Source of the DNA: Lomentospora prolificans
Taxonomy: Eukaryota > Ascomycota > Sordariomycetes > Microascales > Microascaceae
Assembly (NCBI GenBank): GCA_029532625.1
Contig: JARFXM010000009.1
Location: 4,712,001-4,776,000, forward strand
Direction: 5' to 3'
Length of the DNA stretch: 64,000 bases
The notes beneath the pieces were generated by a model. That model had not been told where the DNA came from, did not search any database, and was given only the letters and a program-made list of their open reading frames with translations. Shown piece by piece: positions 43,222 through 54,100 of the stretch (positions within the stretch are counted from its first letter, which is position 1; the number at the start of each line of letters is the position of its first letter). A program made the translations under genes and the position numbers.

Positions 43222-46200
43222 GTTATAAATCCGATCGCAGCTGCACTATGCGGGTTCTCCAGCATGCAGGTCGCCAATTGCCGAATGCAGTGCGAGATTC
43301 ACCGTCTCCTCTTGCGCTCTCTCTAGAGTTCGTGGAACTGGACGAGGAAGGGAGGATTTTGCGATCGGAAGGAGATGGCGGAGGCAAAACAAGACGAATG
43401 CGACAGACCAATTAGGGTGTATTATGGAGCAAAGCAATCGTGGGGGTTGGGTCCAAAGTTAAGGTAATGGCGAAATGCTGGCTGCTAGCGTTGGAGAGAA
43501 TGCGAGTTTCCCTTGGACAGGGGTTCCCGTCCACGACTGTTGCGCTGGAAATAAAGAGCTAATACTTCGTCGCGTGGTCCCGAGTCTGCCCAAGCTCTCC
43601 AATGTGAAGGGAGGAACAAGGTGTGATGTGTATGAAAGAGCACTGAGCTCGAGTGGATTCGCCGAATCGCTGGCGGGAGACGCAAATACTTGTACGCGAG
43701 TCCGATCAAGGGATCCTGAGGAAATTCTGCGTTGATCGGGCGAACGACTGACGACCCCTGAAGAGGGCATGCAATGCAAATGCAAGGTTGGGAAAAGACT
43801 TGATAACAATTTACCACCGACCCCGGTCGTGGTTGTGGACGCGGGCGGAATAGCGGAAGGCGCAGAGTAGCTGTGGACGAGAGAGAAAGCGCAAAGAGAG
43901 AGAAGCACAAGATTCCTCCTTGGGCTGCACACTAACAGATTGAGAGCTTGTCGTGTGAGTTTCGCACTAATTCAGTGCCCAGAGGTAAAGTGGAAAAGAA
44001 AGTCTCAATGGCCAAGACGCTGGGTTCAACCGTGGCTTATTCTTCGACACTTGTGGCTCCGTGTTTTCTTCCTCTTCCTTCGCTGTTACTTTAGCGTGAC
44101 CGCCAGCGAGCGCTGGCTGGCTAAACAGGGTTGGGCAGTGGTTGAGTTAAAGATACAGGGCACGTCGAATCTCTCGAACCCTTGACAGTTGTATCGGGTC
44201 GAGGAACTCTCGAAAGGAAGTTGTAGAGAGTCCCGTGCTAATGGAGGAGGGAGGTGTTTATTATAAGTCTTGCTCACGTTCTCTATTAGAGCCAATCCTT
44301 GGATCAATGACGGGGCGAAAACCAGGAACTGGAGAAACGTGGAAATTGGAAGGGACTAAACCGCAATCCATACCTACACCTGGTATCTACTATCCGTACG
44401 CTGGCCGTGCATGCAGCCTTCCCCAGTTAGAGCTGAGGCCCTTGGGTGTCGATGGCCAGGCGGGTTCTCGGGAGGTGGTGTGATCGATTGCCCTGTTGAT
44501 CGCCGCTGAGCCACGCTGTCGCATCGCTGGCTACCGTCATCACTGGGGGCCACTGGCCATGCCAAAAAGCGAGCCCAGCCGACGGTTCGAAACTGATGTT
44601 CCCGGGACTGGAACAGACTCGAGCCGGTGTAGGGTTATTGTGTCACAGCCCTGCTGGTGTCGATAGTGTTAATAGCACGTCTTGGCTGGAATCGAAGATA
44701 ATAACCGTTCTTTGAACACTTCAGACTTATCGCCCGCCGTGCGAGTTGATTGGAGGCTGGGCCGTTTCGAGGTCCGTGAGCATTGAGGGGCGGGCGAGTG
44801 GATGAGATCAATAGGATCAATGACCAGGCTGTAAGTCGGCTAGAATTGACTCTTTTGTTGTCAAGCCTATCGAGGGATTCCAATAATGTAGTATTTAATG
44901 AGCATGCCCTTCTGGTAACGTACATTTAAAGGTTTGCAACTTCGGGGCTGGCACTCAGTTACCGCTGGCGAGTGTCGCGTGCTGACAGAGGAAGCAACAA
45001 CGACGGATGATCAATTGCCAGCGTCAGGAGCGACAGATCACAGGACCGAGGATGTGGTGCTTGCCGTCACTCCGGGTGCACATTCATCAGCTCAAATACA
45101 GCTGGCCATGGAATCTATTTGACCTGACTTCGTCCCTCTAAACAATAGGATTGGGCTTCGCTGCATATTTGTACTCTGAGCAACAATCGACAACATGGGA
45201 CGGCTGAGCGACACACCAAGGGCACTGGCCAAACCCCCAGATCCATATTATTACTATATTACTATCGAGCCCTCGTTTTATCCCTGCTTGCGGATTCTCG
45301 GACAGATAGCCGCTAAACGGACCATGACCACACACACATACACAGGGAAGCTCGCCATACCCAGCGCAGCGGGCGATGGTTGCTTCGCTACCACTGTTCC
45401 CAATACTTTGTTTGACGCAGCCCACACCTGACATCGAAAAATAACTATATGCAATCGAACCGCTCGGAATCGCCGCTGCAAGGCAGCACCTCGCGCTGCA
45501 GTCTCGGATGCTGTGCACATACTTGCAGCAACCCCCTTCAGAAGAAGCAGCCACCCTTGCATCTGATTGATTGCACCCCGCAGGTTTGTCTAGATGTGGT
45601 AGCAGTAGCACCAAGGACAGCTCAGCTCCCCGGGCCAATCTTTAGCTGCCTTCCTGCCTCCTTTCGCATGATCTGCTCTCCCTCTCGACATACTTCCCTG
45701 ATTGTTCTTGAAAGGCGATGACTCGTGAGAGTCGCCTTCTCCGGTGAGGGGGAGCTCCTTCCTACATAATAATCACCACCTCCTTATTCTTCTCGCAGGC
45801 GCATGCATCGTGCAGGACTTCTGTAGGTTGAGGGCTTGAACGATCCCCGAAGCTATCACGAACCACCTTCCCTCTTTGAGCACTTCCTTTTTTTTTTTCC
45901 GGTGCCCCCTGGCCCTGTTCCGAGCTCTGATCAGTTGGTGATCAAGAGTCATTGTGACGAGGGGAGGTAAAAAAGACGCTAATAGGACTGCGACGTCTAT
46001 CCAACGGTCCCAACTGACTCCGCTGCCGCTGGCTATTAGAGGCCCTGGCCTACCACTCCGACGCCGTCGTTGAAACTAGAATTGCTTGTCGCCCCCATCC
46101 TATTGAGGATGCCGATATCGATGACATTCACTTGCTTTTCTCAACCAGGCTATTTCCGGCTCCACGCCACCGCAGGGTATCTTTCACCATCTCAACCCCA

Positions 46201-46770
46201 GCATCTAACCTAGTCTAGCCTGGCGCTGGCGTCCCCACTCCCAATCCCTGACCTGACCCCTAAAAGCGGGCGGGACAAGCCAGTAACTCTAATTATCGCT
46301 GGCTGGCGTCGTCGACCCGGAGTGGCCGAAGAGAGTGCCAGCCACTCCGCTTCTTGCTATGAGCAGTTCTTGGCGGGTCCCCGTTGAAAGTGTTCAAAAG
46401 AGCCCGTTCTGCCTTGTTAAAATGGGAGGGGCGAAGTGCGGAGCGGTGACGGGCCACGGCTGGATATCATAGCGGATGGTCTGATATCTTGTCAGACAAG
46501 GTTTCGCTTGTAAACTCGACTACTTCCATAAACACTCAACGGATGCAAGACGGGACATGGACAAAAGCTCGTCTAGTTGACGTCTCCTATGGTACTCCAG
46601 CCTCAGCGCGGGAAGGTGACCACACGCCTCGGTAGTTTACAGATAATACAAAGATGACGCCCGCGCCGAGTTACTCAAACTAAGGCGATCGAGTGGAGGG
46701 GTTGGAAGCCCACCCTGTTGCCTATAAATCGCATCCTAGTGAGTGGGTGCGATCCACCAACTATCGAGCC
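43222..46770. other. Intergenic region without a supported gene
   Basis: 3.5 kb between the PDE1 start (-) and the 3' end of the unknown-function gene (-). A minus-strand frame at 43459-43932 has a signal-peptide-like start but is compositionally simple, overlaps other frames and has no domain. CCAGCCAG-type octamers lie at 44113-44120 and 46299-46306. A short T-run is at about 45888-45898. The part near 43222 should be the PDE1 promoter. Confidence 0.55.
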
Positions 46771-48753
46771 TCAATCCCCTTGCTCCCAGACTGGCCTTTT
46801 GGGCCTCCTCAGCCCTTCATCCCAGGTCTCACGAGGGCCTTCACTCGCCCGCTGAGAACCGTCATCCCTCTTCCGCTTGCGGGGCCGGGTAGTCGTGGTT
46901 GTTGGATTTGCGGCCGCATCCTCCTCATCCTGGCCTTGAGGAGCGGGCGTTTCGACGCTATCAAGGTTCGCATCCAAACTCAGTCGCCTCTCGGTACTCC
47001 GTCCCGGGCTTTCCGAAGGCCCCAGGAATTTTGTTCGTTTCGGTTCGCCTCCCGCGTCTCCCCTCATGTCTTCAAACCCCGTGTCGGGATTGACCTCCCC
47101 GGATGCTTCACTGGTACCGAGACGCACTGCCCTTTGTCTGCTTAGACGCCTCTTTTCAAATCGGACGCTCTGTTCTAGGTCACCCCGGTGTATCTCTATT
47201 GAGTTACCCTGCGCCTCTTTCCGTGCCTTTGCACGATATCTCGGAGCAAGTGACAATTCCTCCTCCGTGAGGACTGACCAGAGTCGATCCCTGTCTCTGA
47301 TCATGCGGCGGCGCCGGCCTCGCTCACCGCCACAGACTCCTGCTACATGCACCTGGTACGCGGCTCTCTGGTCGTGGCACCAATTATCATATGCATCCTG
47401 GAGCTCTGGAAACTCATACACGATGGATGCATAGTTGCATTGCTCGGAGGGTAACTCGCGCGTGTCTATATGAGCCCAGCCCAAATCAACGATTTCGATG
47501 AGGTCAAAAAGCTTTTCAAAACAGTAAAGATGCATATATCCAGCGTTGTGGTAAGGATCCCGTGAAAATCCGGGTTCTCCCGGCCATTCGTCGAACGCGA
47601 CTCGATGAAAGGATTTCTTGATGGTATTGTTCTGGGACGGGCAATTGGCCCAGCGGCATTTACTCGATGAATTGTTGGGATATCTACTCGCGCCTATGTT
47701 GGGAGTGTTTTGTATCCAAACCCGGAGGCGCCGATACTGAGTTGCTTCTAAGTGAGACATGTAGTAGGCGATGTCCTCTCCGCTCAGGCGAACCGACGAT
47801 TGCCACTCGCCATCTTCAGTATAAGCGAACATGTGTGGACTTCCAGGTGGTCCCCATGTCTTCGGGACCTGCGGTAGACGCTGATAAACCCCCTCCGGAA
47901 CTGAGCGTCGCGTCCCTTTTATATTTGAGACGATGCCTTCTCTATCGGCCGTGTAGTTCTTGGGTACCGGGGTTGCGCGAGGCAGAAACCTTGAATATAG
48001 TGCTGGCGGTGGTGTTGCGGGCACAAACGACGAGTTCTGTTGGGTTAATGGTCCAGTAAGTCCTTGGTTAACAAAAAGCTCCATAGATATATTCCCGGGA
48101 TCGTGATTAAGTTGACGAGCTGCTGCAGACGCTAATTTCGAAGTGGATTGGCGCGTGAGGGAAACATCTAGTGTAAGGATATTCGGGGAGTTGGAAGAAT
48201 TAGGCTGTGCAATGGAGCCTTGAGTGTTAATTGGAGGCATACTACGGTGTCTGGATGGAGTAGGCTGCCCACGTAGTATATCGCTCTCGAGTGATTGCAG
48301 CCCATTTGCAACCTCTACCATGAAGCTATTACCGCGGACGTTAGTGGCGTCTGGAGTTACCGCCGGATTCGACCAAACGGGATTCATATACGCACTTGCG
48401 GTCTCGAAAAGAGGCTCAACTTGTAATCTCGCAGAATTATTTTGGGCCGGAGATCCCGGCCGGCAATGGAGACAGTTGGGCGGCGCATGTGGGTTCCATC
48501 CTATGTCAAAGTTGGGAACCGCAGGGAAGTGTTCCTCAATGGGAGGGTAGACGCAACCTGGGACAGCAGTCGTGCTATTTAGCCAACCCATAGCTAATGT
48601 TTGACTCATAGGTTCCTGGTAGGCGGATTTAGCATCCATAGGGAGCGATTCGTCCTCAAAATTGGCGAGAGAGGGAGAGTATTGATACTCGAAGGCGTCT
48701 TGATCTGGCCAACGGAAACCCGTCAAGGTCGGGTCCTGATCTTGTGGTGACAT
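46771..48753 (-). CDS. Conserved fungal protein of unknown function with C-C-H-H-C motif
   Basis: Single exon, 660 residues. No enzyme domain is recognised. The N-terminal 270 residues are Pro/Ser/Asn-rich and probably disordered. A compact conserved core (about 290-470) includes KTWGPPGSPHMFAYTEDGEW, LSGEDIAYYM and a possible metal-binding cluster: C366-x4-C371, then H402, H408 and C411 in DPYHNAGYMHLYCFEKLFDL. I recall this DP(F/Y)HNAGY(V/M)HLYC segment in many uncharacterised Pezizomycotina proteins, often in multiple copies per genome. The C-terminus (about 500-660) is strongly charged, with a basic PRKRKRDD signal suggesting nuclear location. It stands alone between two long intergenic regions. 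Function unknown; a nuclear regulatory role is only a guess. Confidence 0.75.
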   Translation of the reverse strand: MSPQDQDPTLTGFRWPDQDAFEYQYSPSLANFEDESLPMDAKSAYQEPMSQTLAMGWLNSTTAVPGCVYPPIEEHFPAVPNFDIGWNPHAPPNCLHCRPGSPAQNNSARLQVEPLFETASAYMNPVWSNPAVTPDATNVRGNSFMVEVANGLQSLESDILRGQPTPSRHRSMPPINTQGSIAQPNSSNSPNILTLDVSLTRQSTSKLASAAARQLNHDPGNISMELFVNQGLTGPLTQQNSSFVPATPPPALYSRFLPRATPVPKNYTADREGIVSNIKGTRRSVPEGVYQRLPQVPKTWGPPGSPHMFAYTEDGEWQSSVRLSGEDIAYYMSHLEATQYRRLRVWIQNTPNIGASRYPNNSSSKCRWANCPSQNNTIKKSFHRVAFDEWPGEPGFSRDPYHNAGYMHLYCFEKLFDLIEIVDLGWAHIDTRELPSEQCNYASIVYEFPELQDAYDNWCHDQRAAYQVHVAGVCGGERGRRRRMIRDRDRLWSVLTEEELSLAPRYRAKARKEAQGNSIEIHRGDLEQSVRFEKRRLSRQRAVRLGTSEASGEVNPDTGFEDMRGDAGGEPKRTKFLGPSESPGRSTERRLSLDANLDSVETPAPQGQDEEDAAANPTTTTTRPRKRKRDDGSQRASEGPRETWDEGLRRPKRPVWEQGD

Positions 48754-51169
48754 GATGGTTGTTGGTGCCTGGTCGTCTTCCAGTTGGTGACCCCGCCGAG
48801 TGAACGAATTGATGAGTTCGACAACTACCCGGACTAGCTTCGGGGAGGTCGCCGACTTGGGTGTAACTTGATTCAGGTCGCTGTTATCCGTAGATTTGGA
48901 TTAGATTACCTCTGAATGACAATGTTTGAGACAGGTATAAGAGAGCCGCATCAGTATTAATACTATGCTCGAAGTACATTGTTCGAGGCTTAGTCTCCTT
49001 GAAGAAAGAACCCTTTTCCTTTTGTTGTAACGAGACCTTTCTCCAATGTCTTCGTAACAAAGTGAAGACACAGATCTAAGGGATGTAGCATTCCAGCCTG
49101 GCTCGGCATCGAGCTCCATGGTCCAGTGGAGGCTACTCGTAAAGTCGATCTTGACTGCGTCATGATGGAATAAGGACGTCGCACGTGTGTAAGTTGCAAG
49201 GTGTAAGTCGCAGACTCGGACATCCATGAGCTGCGGGTGTTGGCATGGCCTGCCATTTGTCTCTAAAGGGTAATAGGAAACCTCCAGGGTAAGTACCGCG
49301 AACCCGTACGGGGACAGATGCCGGAGCTCGCGAAGTATGAACAAAGAGCATTTAGCTCTAGCTGGCTGTAACTTGACTATAAAAGAGAGACTAGTTTGAA
49401 AGCAATGTGCTTTGTTCTAACAAACAAGGCAGATTTCAAACCAGGTTGGTTTATTGATCAACCCTCTCACATGAGGCAATGGATCAATTTATGACCTAAG
49501 CGCCGTTATGCCGGGATTCAGGAAATGGTAGACCCTTCATTGCAAAGCCCAGAAGAGGCTATTTTGGGAGCAATGATGACATCAAGCTCCGGACTCATCC
49601 CAAGGTTGCATCAGAGACGGGAATTGTTACCCAACTAACCAAGTCATAGTTGCACACGATCTGGTGGAGAAAGAACCTGTTTCTTTACATGGAGAGCTGG
49701 CGGCATTTTATCGAGCTGGGGATCAGCCGGCCAATTGCCAACAGTGCCAAGGCCCGCATACCCGAGCGGTTTCATGTTTAACTTCGATATTGTGGAACGC
49801 CCATAGGGACAAAGATCAGAGGCATCAAGCACGCAAGCAGTTCGCAGGCTGGCGACTCCCAGGCCGTATCCGTATGCGTACCTGTATGCTGTGTCTCCGT
49901 GGCTGGCAAGTTGGGTTGGACTAAATTCAGGCACGATCTGCCCGGTTGGTGGAGGAATTTCTGGTAGTGTGGTAGGCTCGGCGTGGCTACAATGCGCCAA
50001 ATCTTCAGGCGCTGCTGGCTGGCTGTGAGTGGAGGCCTTCCATGTACAAGTGTAGGCACCGACACGGGGGCGCTAGGACGGATCAATCGATGGATCAATC
50101 GACCATGGACGTTCCGGTGTTGTGAACGAAAGAGGGGCAAGAGCAAGAACATTGAACGCTTGGAAAAATCAATAGTGTCTTGTTCCGTTCAGTGGTCGCC
50201 TAAAATATTACACACCGAGTTTCGTGCTCCGTTACGATGCTGGTGCCACCTTCCCCGAAATCGATTCTATTGTATTTCGCAAGTAGTGTAAATGGATAGG
50301 TACCCCACTACGAAGGTAAAAGGTGTCAATAATTCGAATACATCCATGCGCTGTGGCTGCAGGGAACTCCGGATGAAATTGGAGTTGCTCCATGTATCAA
50401 CTTGATAGCATTTCCCATGCAACCTGGAGAAATTTTCGCTGAAGATGAAATGCTCGGCTGCTGTGACAGGACAAGTGTTCATTCGAGCTGCGGGAGAGAT
50501 GTTGGCGGGCGAGACGGGTCAATCCTTTGTTCTTCAGGCTGGTCGAGCGCCGTGTAGCCAGCTACTTACTGCCTGGCTCGAGGCTGTCCTGTCGAAGCCT
50601 AGCGTGGCGTTACAGTCCGAGGAGAAAACTGGCGAGACATATCCAACAATATTACGGAAGAGCTGTCAAACGGACCGGAGATGCCAGGGAGGTACTGTGC
50701 CTGAACACGAGAGACAAAAAATGGGCATCCCTGCTCAAGTTCAACCCCGCCATCAAAATAGCCCAATGATCCATTGGCCCATTCTCCTCCTCCATACGGA
50801 TAGACCCTTCTTTACGAACTGCCACTACGTCACGGGGACTCTCGAACTTCCCACCCAAAGACTCCGTCAAATACAGAAAGGGCCGCATAAGGCCAGCCCA
50901 TTATTACCCATCTCCGCCTTGAATCGAAGATTTACCTCTCGACCATTTTCCCGTTCCGTATTACATATTGACGTATTGCATACCGTGAGGAAAGTCTCCA
51001 CCAATCCACCAAGAGCCCCAGATCCTGGCCAAAGAGTCTGGGCCAACTAAAAAAAAGCCAGACCCTAGTCGGGTCCCGAGCCGAACGCTGACTCCAAGCC
51101 ATCCACCAACTTCATTCGCAAGTCCAGTTACGGCCGACCGCCCAGCAGAAGGGCCTTCATGATCTCGCC
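48754..51169. promoter_or_regulatory. Divergent upstream region between unknown gene and DIP2-type gene
   Basis: 2.4 kb between divergent starts (48753 minus, 51170 plus). A 147-codon minus-strand frame at 48901-49344 has no recognisable domain and is not called. One CTGGCTGG octamer lies at 50015-50022. No other structure is supported. Confidence 0.55.
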
Positions 51170-54100
51170 ATGGCCGACATCAGGAACCCCGAGCTTGAAG
51201 AGAAGCTCAAGGAATTAGAGAGAGAATTGGAGGCAAGTATCTTCCCTGCCCCCGCTCTCGACGAACAGCCATGATCGCTAGGACGGTTCAGTCGGTCAAT
51301 GGTTCTGTTCAGACCGCGAGATTCCGCTGCCGGAGGGAAGAGCAAGGTTTTCCCGCTCTCTCACCCTCGATCCCGCCCAAGAATTGTGACAAATGTTCTG
51401 TTCGAGTTGCTGAGTGTTGGACGCGCTTTGCTGACCTTTTACTTTTCGCTTCTGCAGGAGGGCGACATAACAGAGAAAGGGTATTCGCCCCTCAGCCGGC
51501 GTCTTGCCTGCCAGTGCTCTGCAAGCTAATTCTCAATTTCCAATCTTTGCAGGTACCACAAGCGACGAACTCAACTACTCGCTCAGTATCTCGGTGCCCC
51601 TGCCGTGACCTCCCCTCCTGCCGACGCTCGAGGCAATCTTCGAGTCCATTCTCCCAACCACGCGTCGTCGCAACCAGCAGGTAGCGATGGCCACCGAGTA
51701 GCTGCCCTCACCGCATTGGGCGGAAATGTCTCCGATCCAAATAGCCCGATCTCCGAGCATCGCCCTTCGTCAGCATTCAGCCATCAACGGCCTGGTTCCT
51801 ATGGATCTTCCGAACATGGGCACCTCGGTTTGCTGCGCCCTGGCGGTCCTCTTGCAGAGCAGCAGCCGAACCTTCGTAGCCCTCATGATTCTCTCTTCAT
51901 AGCAACTCCATCTCCGCATGCCAACGAACCCTCAACGAGGACAGAGACCATGGTTTCTGGGGATTATGCCTTCAATCCAGAGCAACACGGCGCCTACGTA
52001 GGCCATGACCAACAGCAGTATGTTGGACGAAGCCAGACATTGCTCAACTCCCAGCAGTTTTTTTCGGACTTTGCTGGGCAACAAGCGTACGACCAAAATC
52101 CTACTGATGATTACGGTGGGCCCCATCGATATTCTGCGAACGAGGCATTTTCGCCAACCGCCGCTATGGCACCGCCTATGCTCACCACGAACGACTTACC
52201 GCCGCCCGAGATGCTCGAGTACCAGTTACCTCTCGAACCCCGAGAAGTGCCCTTTGCCATCTATGACCCTCACGACAACACTGTCCAAATGTCAAGGTTC
52301 GACAACATTGCTGCCGTGCTGCGGCATCGCGGCAAAACAACGCCCAAGGCGTCAGCATATTGGGTGCTCGATAGCAAGGGTAAGGAGATTGGTACCATCA
52401 CTTGGGACAAGTTCGCGTCACGGGCCGAGAAGGTAGCGCAGGTGATCCGGGACAAGAGCACACTGTACCGCGGAGATAGGGTCGCCCTAATCTACCGAGA
52501 TACAGAGATTATCGATTTTGCTATTGCGCTCCTTGGCTGCTTCATCGCCGGCGTAGTGGCCGTCCCGATCAATGATTTGCAGGACTACAATAAACTCAAC
52601 TTTATCCTGACGTCGACACAAGCCCATCTGGCTCTAACGACAGATAACAACCTCAAGACTTTCCAGCGTGACATCACCACTCAGAAGCTTACTTGGCCCA
52701 AGGGTGTAGAGTGGTGGAAAACGAATGAGTTTGGAAGTTATCACCCCAAGAAGAATAACGAGATGCCACCGCTGTCAGTACCCGACCTCGCCTACATCGA
52801 GTTCTCTCGAGCCCCCACGGGCGATCTCCGGGGTGTTGTTCTGAGCCACCGAACCATCATGCATCAGATGGCGTGTCTCAGCGCCATCGTTTCTACCGTT
52901 CCGGGAAACGGGCCCGGAGACACGTTCAACCCATCGCTGAGAGATAAGAACGGAAAACTTATTACTTCCGGGCCCAGCGGGGAAACTATCTTATCCTACC
53001 TTGACCCACGACAAGGAATTGGCATGATTCTTGGAGTCCTCCTCACCATCTATGGTGGCCACACGACGGTTTGGATGGAGAACAAGGCCGTTGAAGTGCC
53101 GGGCTTGTACGCCCATCTAATCACTAAGCACAGGGCTACATTGATGGTTGCCGACTACACCGGACTAAACCGGGCAGTGCGGAATTACCAGACTGACCCG
53201 ATGGCGACAAGGAATTTCAAGAAAGGTTCTGAGCCTAATTTCCAGTCAGTCAAGCTCTGCTTGATCGACACGCTAACTGTTAATTGCGAGTTTCACGAGC
53301 TGCTAGCGGATAGATGGCTGCGACCGCTGAGGAACCCCAGAGCCAGGGAGGTGGTAGCTCCCATGCTCTGCCTTCCGGAGCACGGTGGTATGGCAATCAG
53401 CGTACGGGATTGGCTTGGCGGTGAAGAGCGTATGGGAGTCCCGCTGAAGTTGAATGCCGACTCGGATTCTGATTCGGTGCAGGGCGAAGACAAGGGGAAA
53501 GAAGAAGAAAAGGAGAAGCCATCCAATGGGTTTGGGAGCTTGCTTGGCGGGGGTACAACAACGACGACGGAACACCGCGCTAAAAACGAGTTGGGTGAAG
53601 TGCTCCTCGATCGGGAGGCCCTCAAACGCAACGACGTGGTTGTCGTTGCTATCGGTGACGAAGCCAGGAAAGAGGGTACTGATGATGCAACGACCGTTCG
53701 TGTGGGCGCCTTTGGTTATCCTATCCCCGATGCCACTCTCGCTGTCGTGGACCCCGAGACCGGCCTCCTTTCGTCGCCTTACTCCATCGGGGAGATTTGG
53801 GTCGACTCGCCATCTCTGTCAGGTGGTTTCTGGGCGCTGCCAAAACATACTGAGCAGATTTTCCACGCTCGTCCGTACAAGTTTGAGCCTGGCGAGCCCA
53901 CCCCTACCCCGGTCGAGCCTGAATTCCTCCGTACTGGCTTGCTGGGTACCGTCATCGAGGGTAAGATCTTTGTCCTCGGCTTATACGAGGATCGCATTAG
54001 GCAAAAGGTGGAGTGGGTTGAACATGGACATGAAGTCGCCGAATATCGGTACTTTTTCGTCCAACATATCGTCCTCAGCATCTTGAAGAATCTGCCAATG

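Noticed and set aside
43459..43932. 157-codon minus-strand frame with a signal-peptide-like start
   Set aside because: Ser/Pro/Leu-rich throughout, overlapped by other frames, no Cys pattern or domain and no clear homology by eye.
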